Part shown: positions 35,988-47,111 of the stretch, in pieces
How the letters are laid out: the number at the start of each line of letters is the position of its first letter
How positions within the stretch are numbered: position 1 is the stretch's first letter
Source of the DNA: JADFGZ01 sp965222345
GTDB lineage: Bacteria > Acidobacteriota > Terriglobia > 2-12-FULL-54-10
Direction of reading: 5' to 3'
DNA: 64,000 nt
Assembly: GCA_965222345.1 (NCBI GenBank)
Contig: CBDCTS010000007.1
Span: 1,922,001 to 1,986,000 of the forward strand
Translations under genes and position numbers: made by a program
The notes under the pieces: generated by a model
What the model saw: the letters and a program-made list of their open reading frames with translations, nothing else
What the model was told of the DNA's origin: nothing
The model's database searches: none

Positions 35988-38900
35988 ATGGAGAATAGGT
36001 CTATGTTTCATATGATGAGATACTTGGCTTTTTGGAACTGGAGTTTTCTTGTCTCTTGCCCGTGCGTTCGGCGTCCTGTAGGCCAACTGGGAACCGTTCT
36101 GCAGCTTCTGTTGGTCAGTGGCGTCCTGGCGCAGGCCCAGACCAACACCGGCAACATCCGCGGCTATGTGTACGACGAAACGCGAGCGGTTGTCCCGGGC
36201 ACAACCGTAACGGCAGTCGATCAGAGCCGCGGCGTGAGGCGGCAGACAAGCACGTCGGTTGTGGGCGAATATTTTTTCAGCCATCTCGATCCGGGCCTTT
36301 ACACGTTACGCTTCGAGGCGGACAACTTTGCCCCCTATGTCATCGAGAATTTCGAGGCGCGTACCGGAGAGACGGAGTCATTTTCCCCCCAACTGGCAGT
36401 GGCGACAGTCGAGGAGACTATCGTTATCTCGACGGAATCGGACCATCCACCCCTGGCGCCCGACAGAACGCAGCAGTCCGACCATATCGATTTCGTGAGC
36501 ATCCAGAATCTTCCCATCAACCGCCGGGACTACTTGGACCTGGCTCTGCTGACACCGGGAGTGGTGGACACAAACTACGTGGCAGACGACCGGGATTTTC
36601 GCATCGCCCCCACGCCGCAGTCCGGACTGGGCATCGGCGGCACTGGCGGGCGCGGCAACACATTCATGCTGGACGGCGTGACCAACGTGTACGGCTCCGG
36701 CAGCGTGCGCTCCTCGATCGCCCAGGAAGCGGTGCGCGAGTTTCAGATTAACCGCAGTTCGTTTTCGTCGGAACTAGGGGGGGCGCCGGGCGGAGCGATC
36801 AACATCGTCACCAAGGGAGGCACGAACGAGCTGCATGGATCCCTTTTTGGGGTGCTCCGCAACCGCCGCTTCCAGGCCCGCAACTTCTTCGACCCCGGCA
36901 AGTCGGCCTATACGCGGACGCAGAGCGGAGCGTCCATCGGCGGTCCCATCTCACCGGACAGGACGTTTTTCTACAGCGCCTACGAGCGCCTCGACCGTCA
37001 CGAATCGGCATTCGTTCCACTGCTTCGGGATAGTTCATTTTTGTACCAGTTGACGCCTTCGCAGCAAGCCTTGGCCAATGTGCTCGGCTCCGGGGCGGCT
37101 CCGCCCCAGCTTGTTCCGTTGGTCAGACAGCTTTCGGCGGCGCTGGTTCCGGGCAATCACCCCCACGTGGTCTCTTTGTTCGAGAACAACAGCGGGGTGT
37201 TTCCGTTCTCGGAACAACGCCAGCAATTTCTGGCGCGCATCGACCACACGGTGGGAGATGGGCACAACCTATTCCTGCGGGGAAACTGGACGGGAGAGGA
37301 TAACCAGAATACATCCTTCGGTTCGCTGGTGGGCTATACCCGCGGGCGGATCGGCAAAATCAACGATTTCTCGGTTGCATTGGGCGACACTTTGCTGATG
37401 GGTGCGCAGTGGGTCAGCGAAACCCGGTTGGGCTTGGCGTATCACGACGCCGGGACATATCCAACCGACCCATACGGTCCGTCGATCGACATCAACGGCT
37501 TCGGCTTTTTCGGACGAGACTTCATTCTACCGGCCCGCGTGGTGGAACGGGCCTGGCAACTGCGGCAGAACTTCACGCGCGTCTCGGATCGACACACCTT
37601 CAAGTTTGGTGTGGACATCAACCCGCTACGAGACAGCGTGCGGGCGGAAACGTTCTTCAGTGGACGATTCATCTTCGGAGAGGCCGTACCTCTTGCGAGT
37701 CTGATCGACAGCACTGCCGGCGCCGGCACTTCGCAGTTTATCAAGGCGGCGCTGTCCGGAGCCGGTGTTCCTGAACTGGCGGCGGCGGTCGACGAACCCA
37801 TTTCCGCCGTGCAGTCCTATGCGTTAGGCCTGCCGATCATCTATCAGCAGGGCTTCGGCGATCCCCACTGGACTGGCTGGGCGAATCGCTACAGCTTCTT
37901 TGCCGAGGACTCGTGGCGCTTGGCGCGGAACTTCTTGCTGACCCTCGGCGTGCGTCATGAACTGGAGATGAAGACGAAGTTCCCGAGCGACAACAACAAC
38001 TTTGCCCCGCGGGCAGGATTTGCCTGGAGTCCGGGCGACAAGACGGTCATTCGGGGCGGCTACGGAATGTTCTATTCGCGGATCGACAGCCACATCGTGT
38101 ACGTCAACGACCTGCTGGGAGACAAGCAGCAGATTTACCAGGTTTTCGTGCCCCTGAGCGGACTGCAGGGAATCAACAGCGCTCTGACCGGCCAGCGGCT
38201 CACGTCCGCGGAAATCTACCAGACGGCATTGGCCAGGGGCATCCTCGGCAAGCAGCAGATCACTCCCCAGGACCTTGCGATTCATGGCATTGATCCTGGC
38301 CCCGGGCTACCTCTGCGGGTGCGGTTCCGGGTGGCTCCCGATATCGTGAACCCCTACGCCCAGCAAGGCAGTTTCGAGATCGAAAGAGAGGTTGCCGGCT
38401 ATGGGCTCTCGGCAGGGTACAACTTCAACCGAGGCATCCATCTGATCCGCCCCCTCGACGTCAACGCCTATCGCGCCGGGACCAACGAACAAGGACGGCC
38501 GATCGTGGGTTTTCATAATCCCTTGATCCTGCAGGACAACATCTACGGCAGTTGGGCCAATTCCTACTATCACGCCTTGATCCTGCAGTTGAAGAAGCGC
38601 TTCTCGGAGGGTTTCTTGATTTCCGCTCACCACACCTGGAGCAAGACGATCGACGAGAACACCGATTACAACTCCTCGTTCGAGCCTCACTTGCAGTGGG
38701 ATGCCAGGGATGAACGCGCCCTGTCTTCCTACCATCGCGGACATCGCTTCGTTGTCAACACTGTGGTGAATTCCCCTTGGGAGACCGACTCCGGCAGCGG
38801 GTTGCTCCACAACCTGCTCAGCGACTTCACGCTTTCCGGGATCCTGATCGCGCGCTCCTTCGCCCCGTTCAACCTCAATGCAGGCTACGACAACGTCGGC

Positions 38901-39218
38901 GACCGCCACACCGACACCCACCGCCCCTGGGGTGTGGGCCGCAACACCGGCATCGGGCCCAACTTCTTCACCCTCGACCTCCGCCTGAATCGAGAGTTTC
39001 CGTTCGGCGAAAGCCGCAATGTCGAATTCGCTGCCGAGGCCTTCAACCTGCTCAACCGCACGAATTTCCGTCACGTCAACAGCACCGTCGGAGAGCTAAG
39101 CCTGGAGGAACTTCCGGCCTCGCTGAAGGGGCGCCGGGGGCCTGCCACGGAGCCGTTCTCGTTCACTTCGGCATTCGATCCCAGGCAGTTCCAGCTTTCG
39201 CTCCGTCTCAATTTCTGA
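35988..39218 (+). CDS. Oar-like TonB-dependent outer-membrane receptor
   Basis: The receptor takes large substrates across the outer membrane. From the ATG at 35988 it has 1076 residues: a signal region ending about VLAQAQT; a carboxypeptidase-regulatory-like (CarboxypepD_reg) domain from about 45 to 130 (GNIRGYVYDETRAVVPGTTVT); a plug region with RGNTFMLDGVTNVYGSG and GGAINIVTKGGTNELHGS; then a long beta barrel ending in aromatic Phe (FQLSLRLNF), the usual outer-membrane signal. Such receptors are greatly expanded in Acidobacteriota and most have unknown ligands. A TPR protein, a TonB-like protein and a protease follow on the same strand. Confidence 0.92.
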   Translation: MENRSMFHMMRYLAFWNWSFLVSCPCVRRPVGQLGTVLQLLLVSGVLAQAQTNTGNIRGYVYDETRAVVPGTTVTAVDQSRGVRRQTSTSVVGEYFFSHLDPGLYTLRFEADNFAPYVIENFEARTGETESFSPQLAVATVEETIVISTESDHPPLAPDRTQQSDHIDFVSIQNLPINRRDYLDLALLTPGVVDTNYVADDRDFRIAPTPQSGLGIGGTGGRGNTFMLDGVTNVYGSGSVRSSIAQEAVREFQINRSSFSSELGGAPGGAINIVTKGGTNELHGSLFGVLRNRRFQARNFFDPGKSAYTRTQSGASIGGPISPDRTFFYSAYERLDRHESAFVPLLRDSSFLYQLTPSQQALANVLGSGAAPPQLVPLVRQLSAALVPGNHPHVVSLFENNSGVFPFSEQRQQFLARIDHTVGDGHNLFLRGNWTGEDNQNTSFGSLVGYTRGRIGKINDFSVALGDTLLMGAQWVSETRLGLAYHDAGTYPTDPYGPSIDINGFGFFGRDFILPARVVERAWQLRQNFTRVSDRHTFKFGVDINPLRDSVRAETFFSGRFIFGEAVPLASLIDSTAGAGTSQFIKAALSGAGVPELAAAVDEPISAVQSYALGLPIIYQQGFGDPHWTGWANRYSFFAEDSWRLARNFLLTLGVRHELEMKTKFPSDNNNFAPRAGFAWSPGDKTVIRGGYGMFYSRIDSHIVYVNDLLGDKQQIYQVFVPLSGLQGINSALTGQRLTSAEIYQTALARGILGKQQITPQDLAIHGIDPGPGLPLRVRFRVAPDIVNPYAQQGSFEIEREVAGYGLSAGYNFNRGIHLIRPLDVNAYRAGTNEQGRPIVGFHNPLILQDNIYGSWANSYYHALILQLKKRFSEGFLISAHHTWSKTIDENTDYNSSFEPHLQWDARDERALSSYHRGHRFVVNTVVNSPWETDSGSGLLHNLLSDFTLSGILIARSFAPFNLNAGYDNVGDRHTDTHRPWGVGRNTGIGPNFFTLDLRLNREFPFGESRNVEFAAEAFNLLNRTNFRHVNSTVGELSLEELPASLKGRRGPATEPFSFTSAFDPRQFQLSLRLNF

Positions 39219-39757
39219 GTGCAGCGCCGCAAGCGGCTGTGGGTGGGTTCAGCTTGAAATCACAATCCTTGTTGCAAATCTGTTCCTGCCCCACCCCCTC
39301 CACTCGAACGCTTATCCGGCGGGCATTCAGCTGACGCCCGTATTGCTGCCTTCAAGAGGCAGGCGGGTCAGCGTGCGGCGAGATAAATCGTAAATCCAGA
39401 TGCCGTTCCAGTTTTGATTCCTCGCAGCCGGCTCGAAAACCTGCCGACTCGCCCGGGACTATGACTTCCGGCCAGTTCCCTTTCCGATTGCTGGAATCCG
39501 ACCCTGAGAGTATAATTAAGGCTAGGAAAGCGACAGTGTACGCTCCTGCAACGCTTCCGAACGTCCTGCGAACGAGCGTATTAGAGGCCAATGAGATCGG
39601 TCCGGAACGCCGGCGCTGGGGAACCGGCAGGGAGGCACGATCGCAATGCTCCCACAGGGCAAGACAATTTGGAGTAAGTTTTGCTCCGTTCTCGCGCTTC
39701 TTTCTTGCGTTCCTTTCTCGAAAGCTCCGATCCATAGAATGCAACGGAGTTAGTGTC
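39219..39757. other. Intergenic region between the receptor and the TPR gene
   Basis: These 539 bases hold a short hairpin CTGCCT/AGGCAG at about 39346-39362 without a T tract, and the promoter candidate at 39488-39516. The open frame upstream of 39758 in the TPR frame has no protein-like character. No RNA gene was recognised. Confidence 0.45.
39488..39516 (+). promoter_or_regulatory. Candidate promoter for the TPR gene
   Basis: A perfect TATAAT at 39511-39516 is preceded at a 17-base distance by TTGCTG, three of six to the -35 consensus. The likely transcript start is about 235 bases ahead of the TPR start codon, giving a long leader. Confidence 0.4.
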
Positions 39758-40609
39758 ATGAATTCCACCTGCCCGAAACGCTTTTTTTTGAGCCGGAAAC
39801 GGTTTCCTATGCGCTGGGCCCTTGGGATCGCCTTTTGCCTGTTTTGCATCGCCGATGAGAGAACGGGCAATGCTGCGGCAGTGGCGTTGAATGCGCCCGC
39901 CCAGGAGCAGACTGGTGAAAACTTCGCGGAGCTTTCCGAAGCCGAACGGATGGAGCGTCGCGGGGATATTTACATGGCGCGCAAATATTACCCGGAGGCC
40001 GTCGAGGCTTACCAGGAGTTGGTGAAGCTTGAGCCGGCCAACGCCCAGTTCCACAACAAGCTGGGTATTGCCTTTCACCAATTGATGGATTTCGGTGCCG
40101 CCCGGAGATCCTACCAAAAAGCGATTCAACTGGACCCGCAGTACGCTCAGGCTGTCAACAACCTGGCGGCTACCGAGTATGCCCGGAAAAATTACCGGGC
40201 GTCTATCCTCACCTACCTGAAGGCGCTGAAGTTATCCCCCAGCGACGCCATCATATACAGCAACCTGGGGACGTCGTATTTCTCCTACGAACGCTACGAG
40301 TACGCGATGAACTCCTACCGTTACGCCCTCTTGCTGGACCCGACGATTTTTGTACGGGGCGGGCGTTCCGGCAGCATTGTGCACCAGCGCGAGTCGAAAA
40401 ACGTGGCAGCTTTTAACTTTTATCTGGCGAAGACTTACGCCGGATTAGGGAATGTAGCGGAAACCCTGCGGTATCTGTTGAAGGCCTGGGAGGAAGGTTA
40501 CGCCGATCTGCGCGAGGCTTTGGAGGACGAAGTATTTCTCTTCCTGGCTGAAGACCCCAGGTTTGAGGAGCTCCTTGCGCTACTGGAGACGGAACGCTCG
40601 GCTTCCTAA
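39758..40609 (+). CDS. Secreted tetratricopeptide repeat protein
   Basis: The ATG at 39758 with GGAG upstream gives 283 residues. A signal peptide follows a basic start (RWALGIAFCLFCIADERTGNA). Then come at least four TPR units, for example YYPEAVEAYQELVKLEPANAQ, DFGAARRSYQKAIQLDPQYAQ, NYRASILTYLKALKLSPSDA and RYEYAMNSYRYALLLDP. A final region (FNFYLAKTYAGLGNVAETLRYLLKAW) forms one more. TPR domains hold protein partners together; with the neighbouring receptor and TonB-like gene a role in an envelope complex is plausible but unproven. Confidence 0.88.
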   Translation: MNSTCPKRFFLSRKRFPMRWALGIAFCLFCIADERTGNAAAVALNAPAQEQTGENFAELSEAERMERRGDIYMARKYYPEAVEAYQELVKLEPANAQFHNKLGIAFHQLMDFGAARRSYQKAIQLDPQYAQAVNNLAATEYARKNYRASILTYLKALKLSPSDAIIYSNLGTSYFSYERYEYAMNSYRYALLLDPTIFVRGGRSGSIVHQRESKNVAAFNFYLAKTYAGLGNVAETLRYLLKAWEEGYADLREALEDEVFLFLAEDPRFEELLALLETERSAS

Positions 40610-40729
40610 TAGGCACACCTCCAGGGACCATTTTTTGATTCCCAATTGTTTTACCAATTCCTATTCCTGATACAATACCGACGTATCTTAATCCCCCCTT
40701 TATAATGAGCTTTCACGTCGAGAAGGCTT

Positions 40730-42433
40730 ATGGAAAGCAAAGCTAAATTTTCGGGGCCGCCGTCAGTGACGAGGAGGGTTTTGGAAACTTCCGATATGCC
40801 GGCGTTCGCCATGCTTCCCGGCAGTTCTCCCTTTTGGCGCTTTTGCTCTAATCTGGCAGCGTGCATCTCGGCGCCCCCCAGGAGGGTTCCGTCCCGAGCA
40901 CATATGAAGATGTTTCGCAGCGCCCACCTCCGGGGTGGCTTTCCGAGGCAATCGCTGCTGACGTCTTCTCTTTTGCATGTTGTGTTCGGGACGGTTCTGG
41001 TGAGCGTTCCATCCTTGCCGGACCGGCAACAGAATGCCGCCCCGGAAGAATTATCGAGAAGCAACCAAAAGATCGTCTGGTACACCCCCAGCGAATCGCT
41101 TCCGCCGGTTGCTCCGGTGGAGGAAAAACAGCCCGCGCGGGAGGAAGCGGAAAAGTCACCGCCAGCCAGGAAGCAGAGTCCTGCCATTCATCTCGATCCT
41201 GCGCAGAAGATTGTCTCCAAGCCTCCGGCCCCCGACAACCGGCGGCAGACTATTATTCAGCCCAAGGTGCCGGAACTCGAACTCCAGGCGGAACTCAAGC
41301 TTCCCAACATGATTTTCTGGAAACCGGAGGTCGTTCCTCCCGCACCCTCTTTGACAGAGGTGCACAGACAGCTCTCGCAGATCGGAGTGCCGAAACTGCC
41401 CGTTCCGAAGGTGGCTGCGCCTCCGCCTCCGGTGCCCCCCCCATTGGCTGATTTGAGTCTCAGTGTTCCCCAGATAGAGATTGCATCCGGGGCGATTTTG
41501 CCGCTTCCTCAGCTCCCTGTCCCGGAGTGGGCTCCCTCGGCGTCCCCGCTCGAAGCGAATAAGATGCCGGAGCTTCCAGTTCCTCCGGCTCTTGCCTCAG
41601 AGGCCAGCCCGCCGGGACTCCGCAACCTGATTGCAGTGAGCGTGGCCCCTGCGCCTCCGCCCCCGATAGAGATCCGCATCCCGGCAGGCAATCGCTCCGG
41701 CGCCTTTACCGTGTCGCCCGAAGGCATCCCGGAGCCGGAGATCCCCTCGGGGAATGAGTTCGCAGTCGTAAGCCCGCCGGTGCTGGACGGTAACGAGCTG
41801 GCAGCGATTCGCGCGCCGCATCTTTCCATTTCACCTGCCTCGGGCGGAAATCCACTGGACTTTCCTCCTCTGGTCATGCAGACCATTCCCACACCGCCTC
41901 GTTCCTTGTCTGCTCGGCGGCCTGCTCCACCGCCCCCGCGGCAAGACCTGACCATGCTGCTTGCCAAGGCTACGCGGCCTTCCTTATTACCGGAGATGTC
42001 CCGTGGCCGGCCTGCCGAGCCACCCACATTTTTCGGCTCAAGGCGCGTTCACACTTTAACCATCAACATGCCTAACCTGACCAGCGGGTCGGGAAGCTGG
42101 GTCCTGCGGTTTGCCGAGCTGAATGGCAACGGTATTTTGGTCGAAGAAGAGGAAGAGGGCCTGTCGGCCCCTGTAGCCGTGCGGAAGGTCGATCCGCAGT
42201 ATTCTCCAGCGGCGATCCGCGACCGGGTGGAGGGGACGGTATTGCTGGCGGCTTATATCCTCCGAGACGGAACGGTATCGAACATCCAGGTTATGAATGG
42301 CCTCGACCCGCGCTTGGACGATAGCGCCATGAAGGCTCTCACCGCCTGGGAGTTTCGGCCGGCAACGAAAAATGGAATCCCCGTCGATTTGGAAGTGCTG
42401 ATCCAAATCCCCTTCCGCTTGCCAGTATTTTGA
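40730..42433 (+). CDS. TonB-family energy transducer with long proline-rich spacer
   Basis: TonB proteins carry inner-membrane energy to outer-membrane receptors. This 567-residue protein has one membrane segment near residues 73-95 (LTSSLLHVVFGTVLVSVPSLP), about 350 residues of Pro/Ala/Val-rich spacer able to cross the periplasm, and a C-terminal TonB domain in the last 80 residues (VAVRKVDPQYSPAAIRDRVEGTV, DDSAMKALTAWEFRPAT). The spacer is unusually long. The N-terminal 70 residues before the membrane segment are odd for TonB, and an ATG at 40904 (MKMFRSAHLRG) could be the true start. It follows the receptor and TPR genes. Confidence 0.85.
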   Translation: MESKAKFSGPPSVTRRVLETSDMPAFAMLPGSSPFWRFCSNLAACISAPPRRVPSRAHMKMFRSAHLRGGFPRQSLLTSSLLHVVFGTVLVSVPSLPDRQQNAAPEELSRSNQKIVWYTPSESLPPVAPVEEKQPAREEAEKSPPARKQSPAIHLDPAQKIVSKPPAPDNRRQTIIQPKVPELELQAELKLPNMIFWKPEVVPPAPSLTEVHRQLSQIGVPKLPVPKVAAPPPPVPPPLADLSLSVPQIEIASGAILPLPQLPVPEWAPSASPLEANKMPELPVPPALASEASPPGLRNLIAVSVAPAPPPPIEIRIPAGNRSGAFTVSPEGIPEPEIPSGNEFAVVSPPVLDGNELAAIRAPHLSISPASGGNPLDFPPLVMQTIPTPPRSLSARRPAPPPPRQDLTMLLAKATRPSLLPEMSRGRPAEPPTFFGSRRVHTLTINMPNLTSGSGSWVLRFAELNGNGILVEEEEEGLSAPVAVRKVDPQYSPAAIRDRVEGTVLLAAYILRDGTVSNIQVMNGLDPRLDDSAMKALTAWEFRPATKNGIPVDLEVLIQIPFRLPVF

Positions 42434-42585
42434 CTTTGAGATTTCCGGTTGCAATGGCCGACCGAATTGCCGAAGGTGGCCCGCTCCTGACTCGCTCTCA
42501 TACCCCTGCCCGCAGACACCTCTTGGACACCCGCGCCAATATTAGTTAATATTCAACAGACTCAAGTTTTTGGAAGCCTCCGGCC

Positions 42586-43461
42586 ATGATCGCTTTGCTG
42601 ATTGTTAGCTCTGTATTTTTCTTCAGTCCTGTCGTCCCTGCACAGGAGCGGATGGGCCAGGAACAAAACGAGGAACTGAAGATCGTCGAAGCTCTTTTTG
42701 AAGACTACGACGGATGGCTCGGGCCTCGCCTGGCAATAGAGGCTGGCGGCGATGTCGTGCTGTCATTCCGGGTGGAGGGGTTCCGTCGCCTGCCGGTGAG
42801 AACCGGAAGCGGGTTCCAGGAACACCACGTGCATCTCGGATATCATGTGGAACTGCGAGACCCGCTGGGAGTGCTTGTGGAACCGGAAGAGGACGGAGAG
42901 ATCGACACCATCCTGGGACCACGGGACGAGGAGTGGAGACCCAAGATCAACTGGTCAGCCACTGTGCCTGCCACCGCGCCGGACGGAGAATACCGCGTCG
43001 AAATCCTCCTGACTGACCGGCTCGGAGAGCGAGACATCCGCCACAGCCTTTCCTTCCGAGTCCGCGGGGAGACGATCCAGCCCAGCGACACTTTGCAAAT
43101 CCAGCGAATAGAATATGCTCGGTCCGAGCAGGGGCCTTGGTTTCCCAGACGCACTTTCTCGGCAGCCGACACGATTTGGACCCGCTACAAAGTTGTCGGC
43201 TACCGCGTCTCTTCGGAGAATCAAGTATGGGTCGAGCAGGACCTGGAGGTTCTGGATGCCGTTGACAATGTGATCGTCACCCAGCCCAATGCCGCGGTGG
43301 TAAGGGATCAAAGCTTCTATCCACCGCGATTTCTCCCGACGATTTTCCAGGTGGAGCTGGAAGACCCCCGGCCCGGCGAGTACAGGCTGCGCGTCAATAT
43401 CCGCGACCGGATTGGTCACCAGAACAGTTTCCATGAATCGAAGTTTTCTCTTCGCCCCTAG
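42586..43461 (+). CDS. Unknown secreted protein with beta-sandwich-like repeats
   Basis: The 291-residue product begins with a signal peptide (MIALLIVSSVFFFSPVVPAQ). The rest is rich in short beta strands, in two similar halves. Each half ends with a segment of the kind DGEYRVEILLTDRLG and PGEYRLRVNIRDRIG, followed by a strand near SFRV or SKFSLRP. This points to two immunoglobulin- or fibronectin-like domains, an inference from pattern only. No catalytic motif is seen. The htrA-like gene starts about 20 bases later, so the two are likely in one transcript. Confidence 0.7.
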   Translation: MIALLIVSSVFFFSPVVPAQERMGQEQNEELKIVEALFEDYDGWLGPRLAIEAGGDVVLSFRVEGFRRLPVRTGSGFQEHHVHLGYHVELRDPLGVLVEPEEDGEIDTILGPRDEEWRPKINWSATVPATAPDGEYRVEILLTDRLGERDIRHSLSFRVRGETIQPSDTLQIQRIEYARSEQGPWFPRRTFSAADTIWTRYKVVGYRVSSENQVWVEQDLEVLDAVDNVIVTQPNAAVVRDQSFYPPRFLPTIFQVELEDPRPGEYRLRVNIRDRIGHQNSFHESKFSLRP

Positions 43462-43485
43462 CTTTCCGATGCGATAGGTGTGTGC

Positions 43486-44670
<1,185 letters not shown>

Positions 44671-44693
44671 GCGCTCCCGAGAAGAATTACAGA

Positions 44694-45392
44694 ATGCAAA
44701 AGTACCAGCCTTCTGATTCTCCGCAAGACCAAACCCGGGACTTGGCCCTCCGGTGGACCAAAGCGATGTGGAATGACTCGCTTTGGAAACAGGTCCAGTG
44801 GCTGGGCGTGCCCGTCTGGCAGTGGCCGACAGACTTGGTCATCTTGCAGGAGCTGATTGCAAAGCTGCGTCCCCGCGTGATTGTCGAGACCGGCGTGGCA
44901 CTGGGCGGGACGGCTGTATTCTATGCTTCAATCCTGGAGCTTCTGGGGATCGACGGGCGCGTAATTTCCATTGACATCCGGATTGATCCTGCCGCGCGCA
45001 AGAATGTCGCCGCGTTTCCCTTCAGCCGCCGGATTCGGCTGCTGGAAGGCGACTCCAAGTCAGACGCCGTCCACAGCGAAGTCCAGAAGGAGCTGGCGGG
45101 CGAGAGCAATGTTCTGGTGTGTCTTGATTCCGACCACAGCTATGCCCACACCCTGGCCGAGCTGCGTCTGTTTTCCCGGTACGTTCCCGTGGGCGGATAC
45201 CTGGTGTTGTTCGACACCATCTGCCAGCAACTGGCGGAAGTGCCCAATGGAGAGCCTTCCTGGAGCCGCGACAACCCGATGGCGGCCTTGAAAGAATTTC
45301 TGGCGGAAAATCCCGGCTTCGCGAGCGACCCGTATTACGAGAAGTATCTGGTCAGTTTTGCGCCGCAAGGTTTCCTGGTCAGAAGAAAGTGA
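44694..45392 (+). CDS. Cephalosporin-hydroxylase-family (CmcI-like) SAM methyltransferase
   Basis: The 232-residue protein matches the CmcI/rhamnosyl O-methyltransferase family: GVPVWQWPTDLVILQELI, then VETGVALGGTAVFYASIL with the SAM loop, ISIDIRID with the acidic ligand, LEGDSKS, and CLDSDHSYAHTLAEL, a metal-binding Asp/His region. Despite the family name, members are Mg-dependent O-methyltransferases, often for sugars. The substrate here is unknown. It follows the htrA-like gene by 23 bases. Confidence 0.85.
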   Translation: MQKYQPSDSPQDQTRDLALRWTKAMWNDSLWKQVQWLGVPVWQWPTDLVILQELIAKLRPRVIVETGVALGGTAVFYASILELLGIDGRVISIDIRIDPAARKNVAAFPFSRRIRLLEGDSKSDAVHSEVQKELAGESNVLVCLDSDHSYAHTLAELRLFSRYVPVGGYLVLFDTICQQLAEVPNGEPSWSRDNPMAALKEFLAENPGFASDPYYEKYLVSFAPQGFLVRRK

Positions 45393-45588
45393 GTGGGTGA
45401 AGCCTTTTCTCCCCGGAAGTGGACAGCCTCCCTAAAACAAAGAAAACGAGGCGGCAATCCAGGGAACTCCGGTTTGGCAAGTAGCCCCAAGACGCCATGA
45501 AACTTCCTTAGCTGCCATCGTCGGTCTCTGCCGACTGAATCTGCGGAAGGGCAAATGTCACAAGCCGCCTAGCTGTACAATAGCTCTT

Positions 45589-46905
45589 ATGGAATCGTTG
45601 TTAAGTATCGTCATCGTAGGGAAGCCGAACGTCGGCAAGTCCACTTTGTTCAACCGCATCACGGGCCGGCGAAGGGCCATTGTGGGCGATGAGCCCGGCA
45701 TGACGCGGGACCGCATCTACGGCTGGGCGGAGTGGCTCGGCAAAGAGTTTGAAGTGGTGGACACCGGCGGGATGCTGGTAGGAGACTCTACGGAGATTCC
45801 GGCGCGGATCGTTGCGCAAGCTCAAGTCGCCATCGAACGGGCCCATCAGGTGGTGATGGTGGTGGACGGGCGGAGCGAAGTCACCGCAGCAGACCAGGAG
45901 TTGGCGAGGCTGCTGCGGCGCACGGGCAAGCCGCTGCTTTTGGCGGTGAACAAGATGGACAGCCCCAAGCTGCTGCCGCCTGCCGCCGAGTTTTATGCTC
46001 TGGGCGTTTCCCGGCTCTTTCCCGTCTCGGCAGAGCAGGGCTTGGGCCTGGATGACCTGCTCGACGAGATTACCGCCGCGCTTCCCGCCTCGACTGGGAC
46101 CGCCGAGAAGAAAGACGAAGTCTGCATCGCTATCATTGGCCGACCGAATGTGGGCAAGTCCACACTGCTGAACCGGCTGGCGAGAGCCGACCGCTCGATT
46201 GTCTCCGAGACGCCGGGAACCACGCGCGACGCGGTGGAAACGCTGGTGGAGCAGGATGGGTGTTCCTATCGGGTGGTGGACACGGCGGGCATCCGCCGCA
46301 AAGGCAAGACAAAGCTGCTGGCCGAAAAGCTGAGCGTGGTGATGGCCCGGCGCCACCTCCGGATGTGCGACGTCGCCTTGCTGTTGGTCGACGGCACGGA
46401 AGACATTGCAGCTCTCGACGCCACCATTGCAGGTTACGCGCACCAAGGCGGCAAGTCGGTGGTCATATTGGTGAATAAGTGGGACCAGGTGCAGGAGCGC
46501 GGCGTTGCCAGAAAGAAGCTTCTTCAGGAAGCCGGCCAGAAGTTCAAATTCCTGGAATATGCGCCGAGGTTGTTTGTCTCGGCCAAGACCGGGCTGGGAG
46601 CGGGGAAAATACTTCCAGAGGTTCGCCGGGTCGCCGAGTCGCGCCGCTTGCGGATCGCCACCGCGGAACTCAATCGCCTTCTGCAGAGCCTCGATCTGGA
46701 CAAGGGCACCAGCCCCGCCCGCCTGCGGCCCAAGATTTACTACATAACACAGTCCACCGTCAATCCTCCCACGTTTGTGCTGTTCACCGACAAGAAGCGC
46801 CGGTTGCACTTCTCCTTTGAGCGCTTCTTGATCAATCAGTTGCGCAAGAAGTTCGGATTCCAGGGAACACCCATACTCATCAAGCAGCGGTTCCACCGCG
46901 CCTGA
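45589..46905 (+). CDS. der: Ribosome assembly GTPase Der
   Basis: Der has two GTPase domains in tandem and acts in 50S ribosome assembly. G1 motifs are GKPNVGKST near residue 11 and GRPNVGKST near 184. NKMD and NKWD are the two G4 motifs, and DTGGM and DTAGI the two G3 motifs. The C-terminal KH-like domain ends FLINQLRKKFGFQGTPILIKQR, as in the family. It is 438 residues. A repeat element with a strong inverted repeat lies directly downstream. Confidence 0.97.
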   Translation: MESLLSIVIVGKPNVGKSTLFNRITGRRRAIVGDEPGMTRDRIYGWAEWLGKEFEVVDTGGMLVGDSTEIPARIVAQAQVAIERAHQVVMVVDGRSEVTAADQELARLLRRTGKPLLLAVNKMDSPKLLPPAAEFYALGVSRLFPVSAEQGLGLDDLLDEITAALPASTGTAEKKDEVCIAIIGRPNVGKSTLLNRLARADRSIVSETPGTTRDAVETLVEQDGCSYRVVDTAGIRRKGKTKLLAEKLSVVMARRHLRMCDVALLLVDGTEDIAALDATIAGYAHQGGKSVVILVNKWDQVQERGVARKKLLQEAGQKFKFLEYAPRLFVSAKTGLGAGKILPEVRRVAESRRLRIATAELNRLLQSLDLDKGTSPARLRPKIYYITQSTVNPPTFVLFTDKKRRLHFSFERFLINQLRKKFGFQGTPILIKQRFHRA

Positions 46906-46937
46906 CCGATGCCGTCAACCGCAGCGGGTGAAGGCTG

Positions 46938-47026
46938 GAGCACTTCTCGTAAAGGCGCATATCGCCACGGCGTCAGGTAGCGACAGGCATTCAGACAGGG
47001 CAGGCATTCCTGCCTGCCCTGTCTGA
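46938..47026 (+). repeat. Dispersed repeat, copy A, with perfect 16-bp inverted repeat
   Basis: The segment 46938-46992 (GAGCACTTCTCGTAAAGGCGC onward) has a second copy in inverse orientation at 51604-51683, including the shared pieces CGTAAAGGCGCATA, CGCCACGGC and GTAGCGACAGGCATTC. It ends in a perfect 16-bp inverted repeat (46991-47006 with 47011-47026, loop TTCC), which probably also ends the der transcript. Both copies follow a gene and read with it. Confidence 0.7.
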
Positions 47027-47111
47027 TTTCCATAACATAGCTATGAATCAGCGCGGGACGATTTGCCGGGACAGGCTCTCGCGGCCTTCCTGGCCTATTT
47101 TCTCTCCGGCG

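Noticed and set aside
45601..46896. 431-codon minus-strand ORF over der
   Set aside because: Der motifs fill the plus strand; the antisense frame is a shadow.
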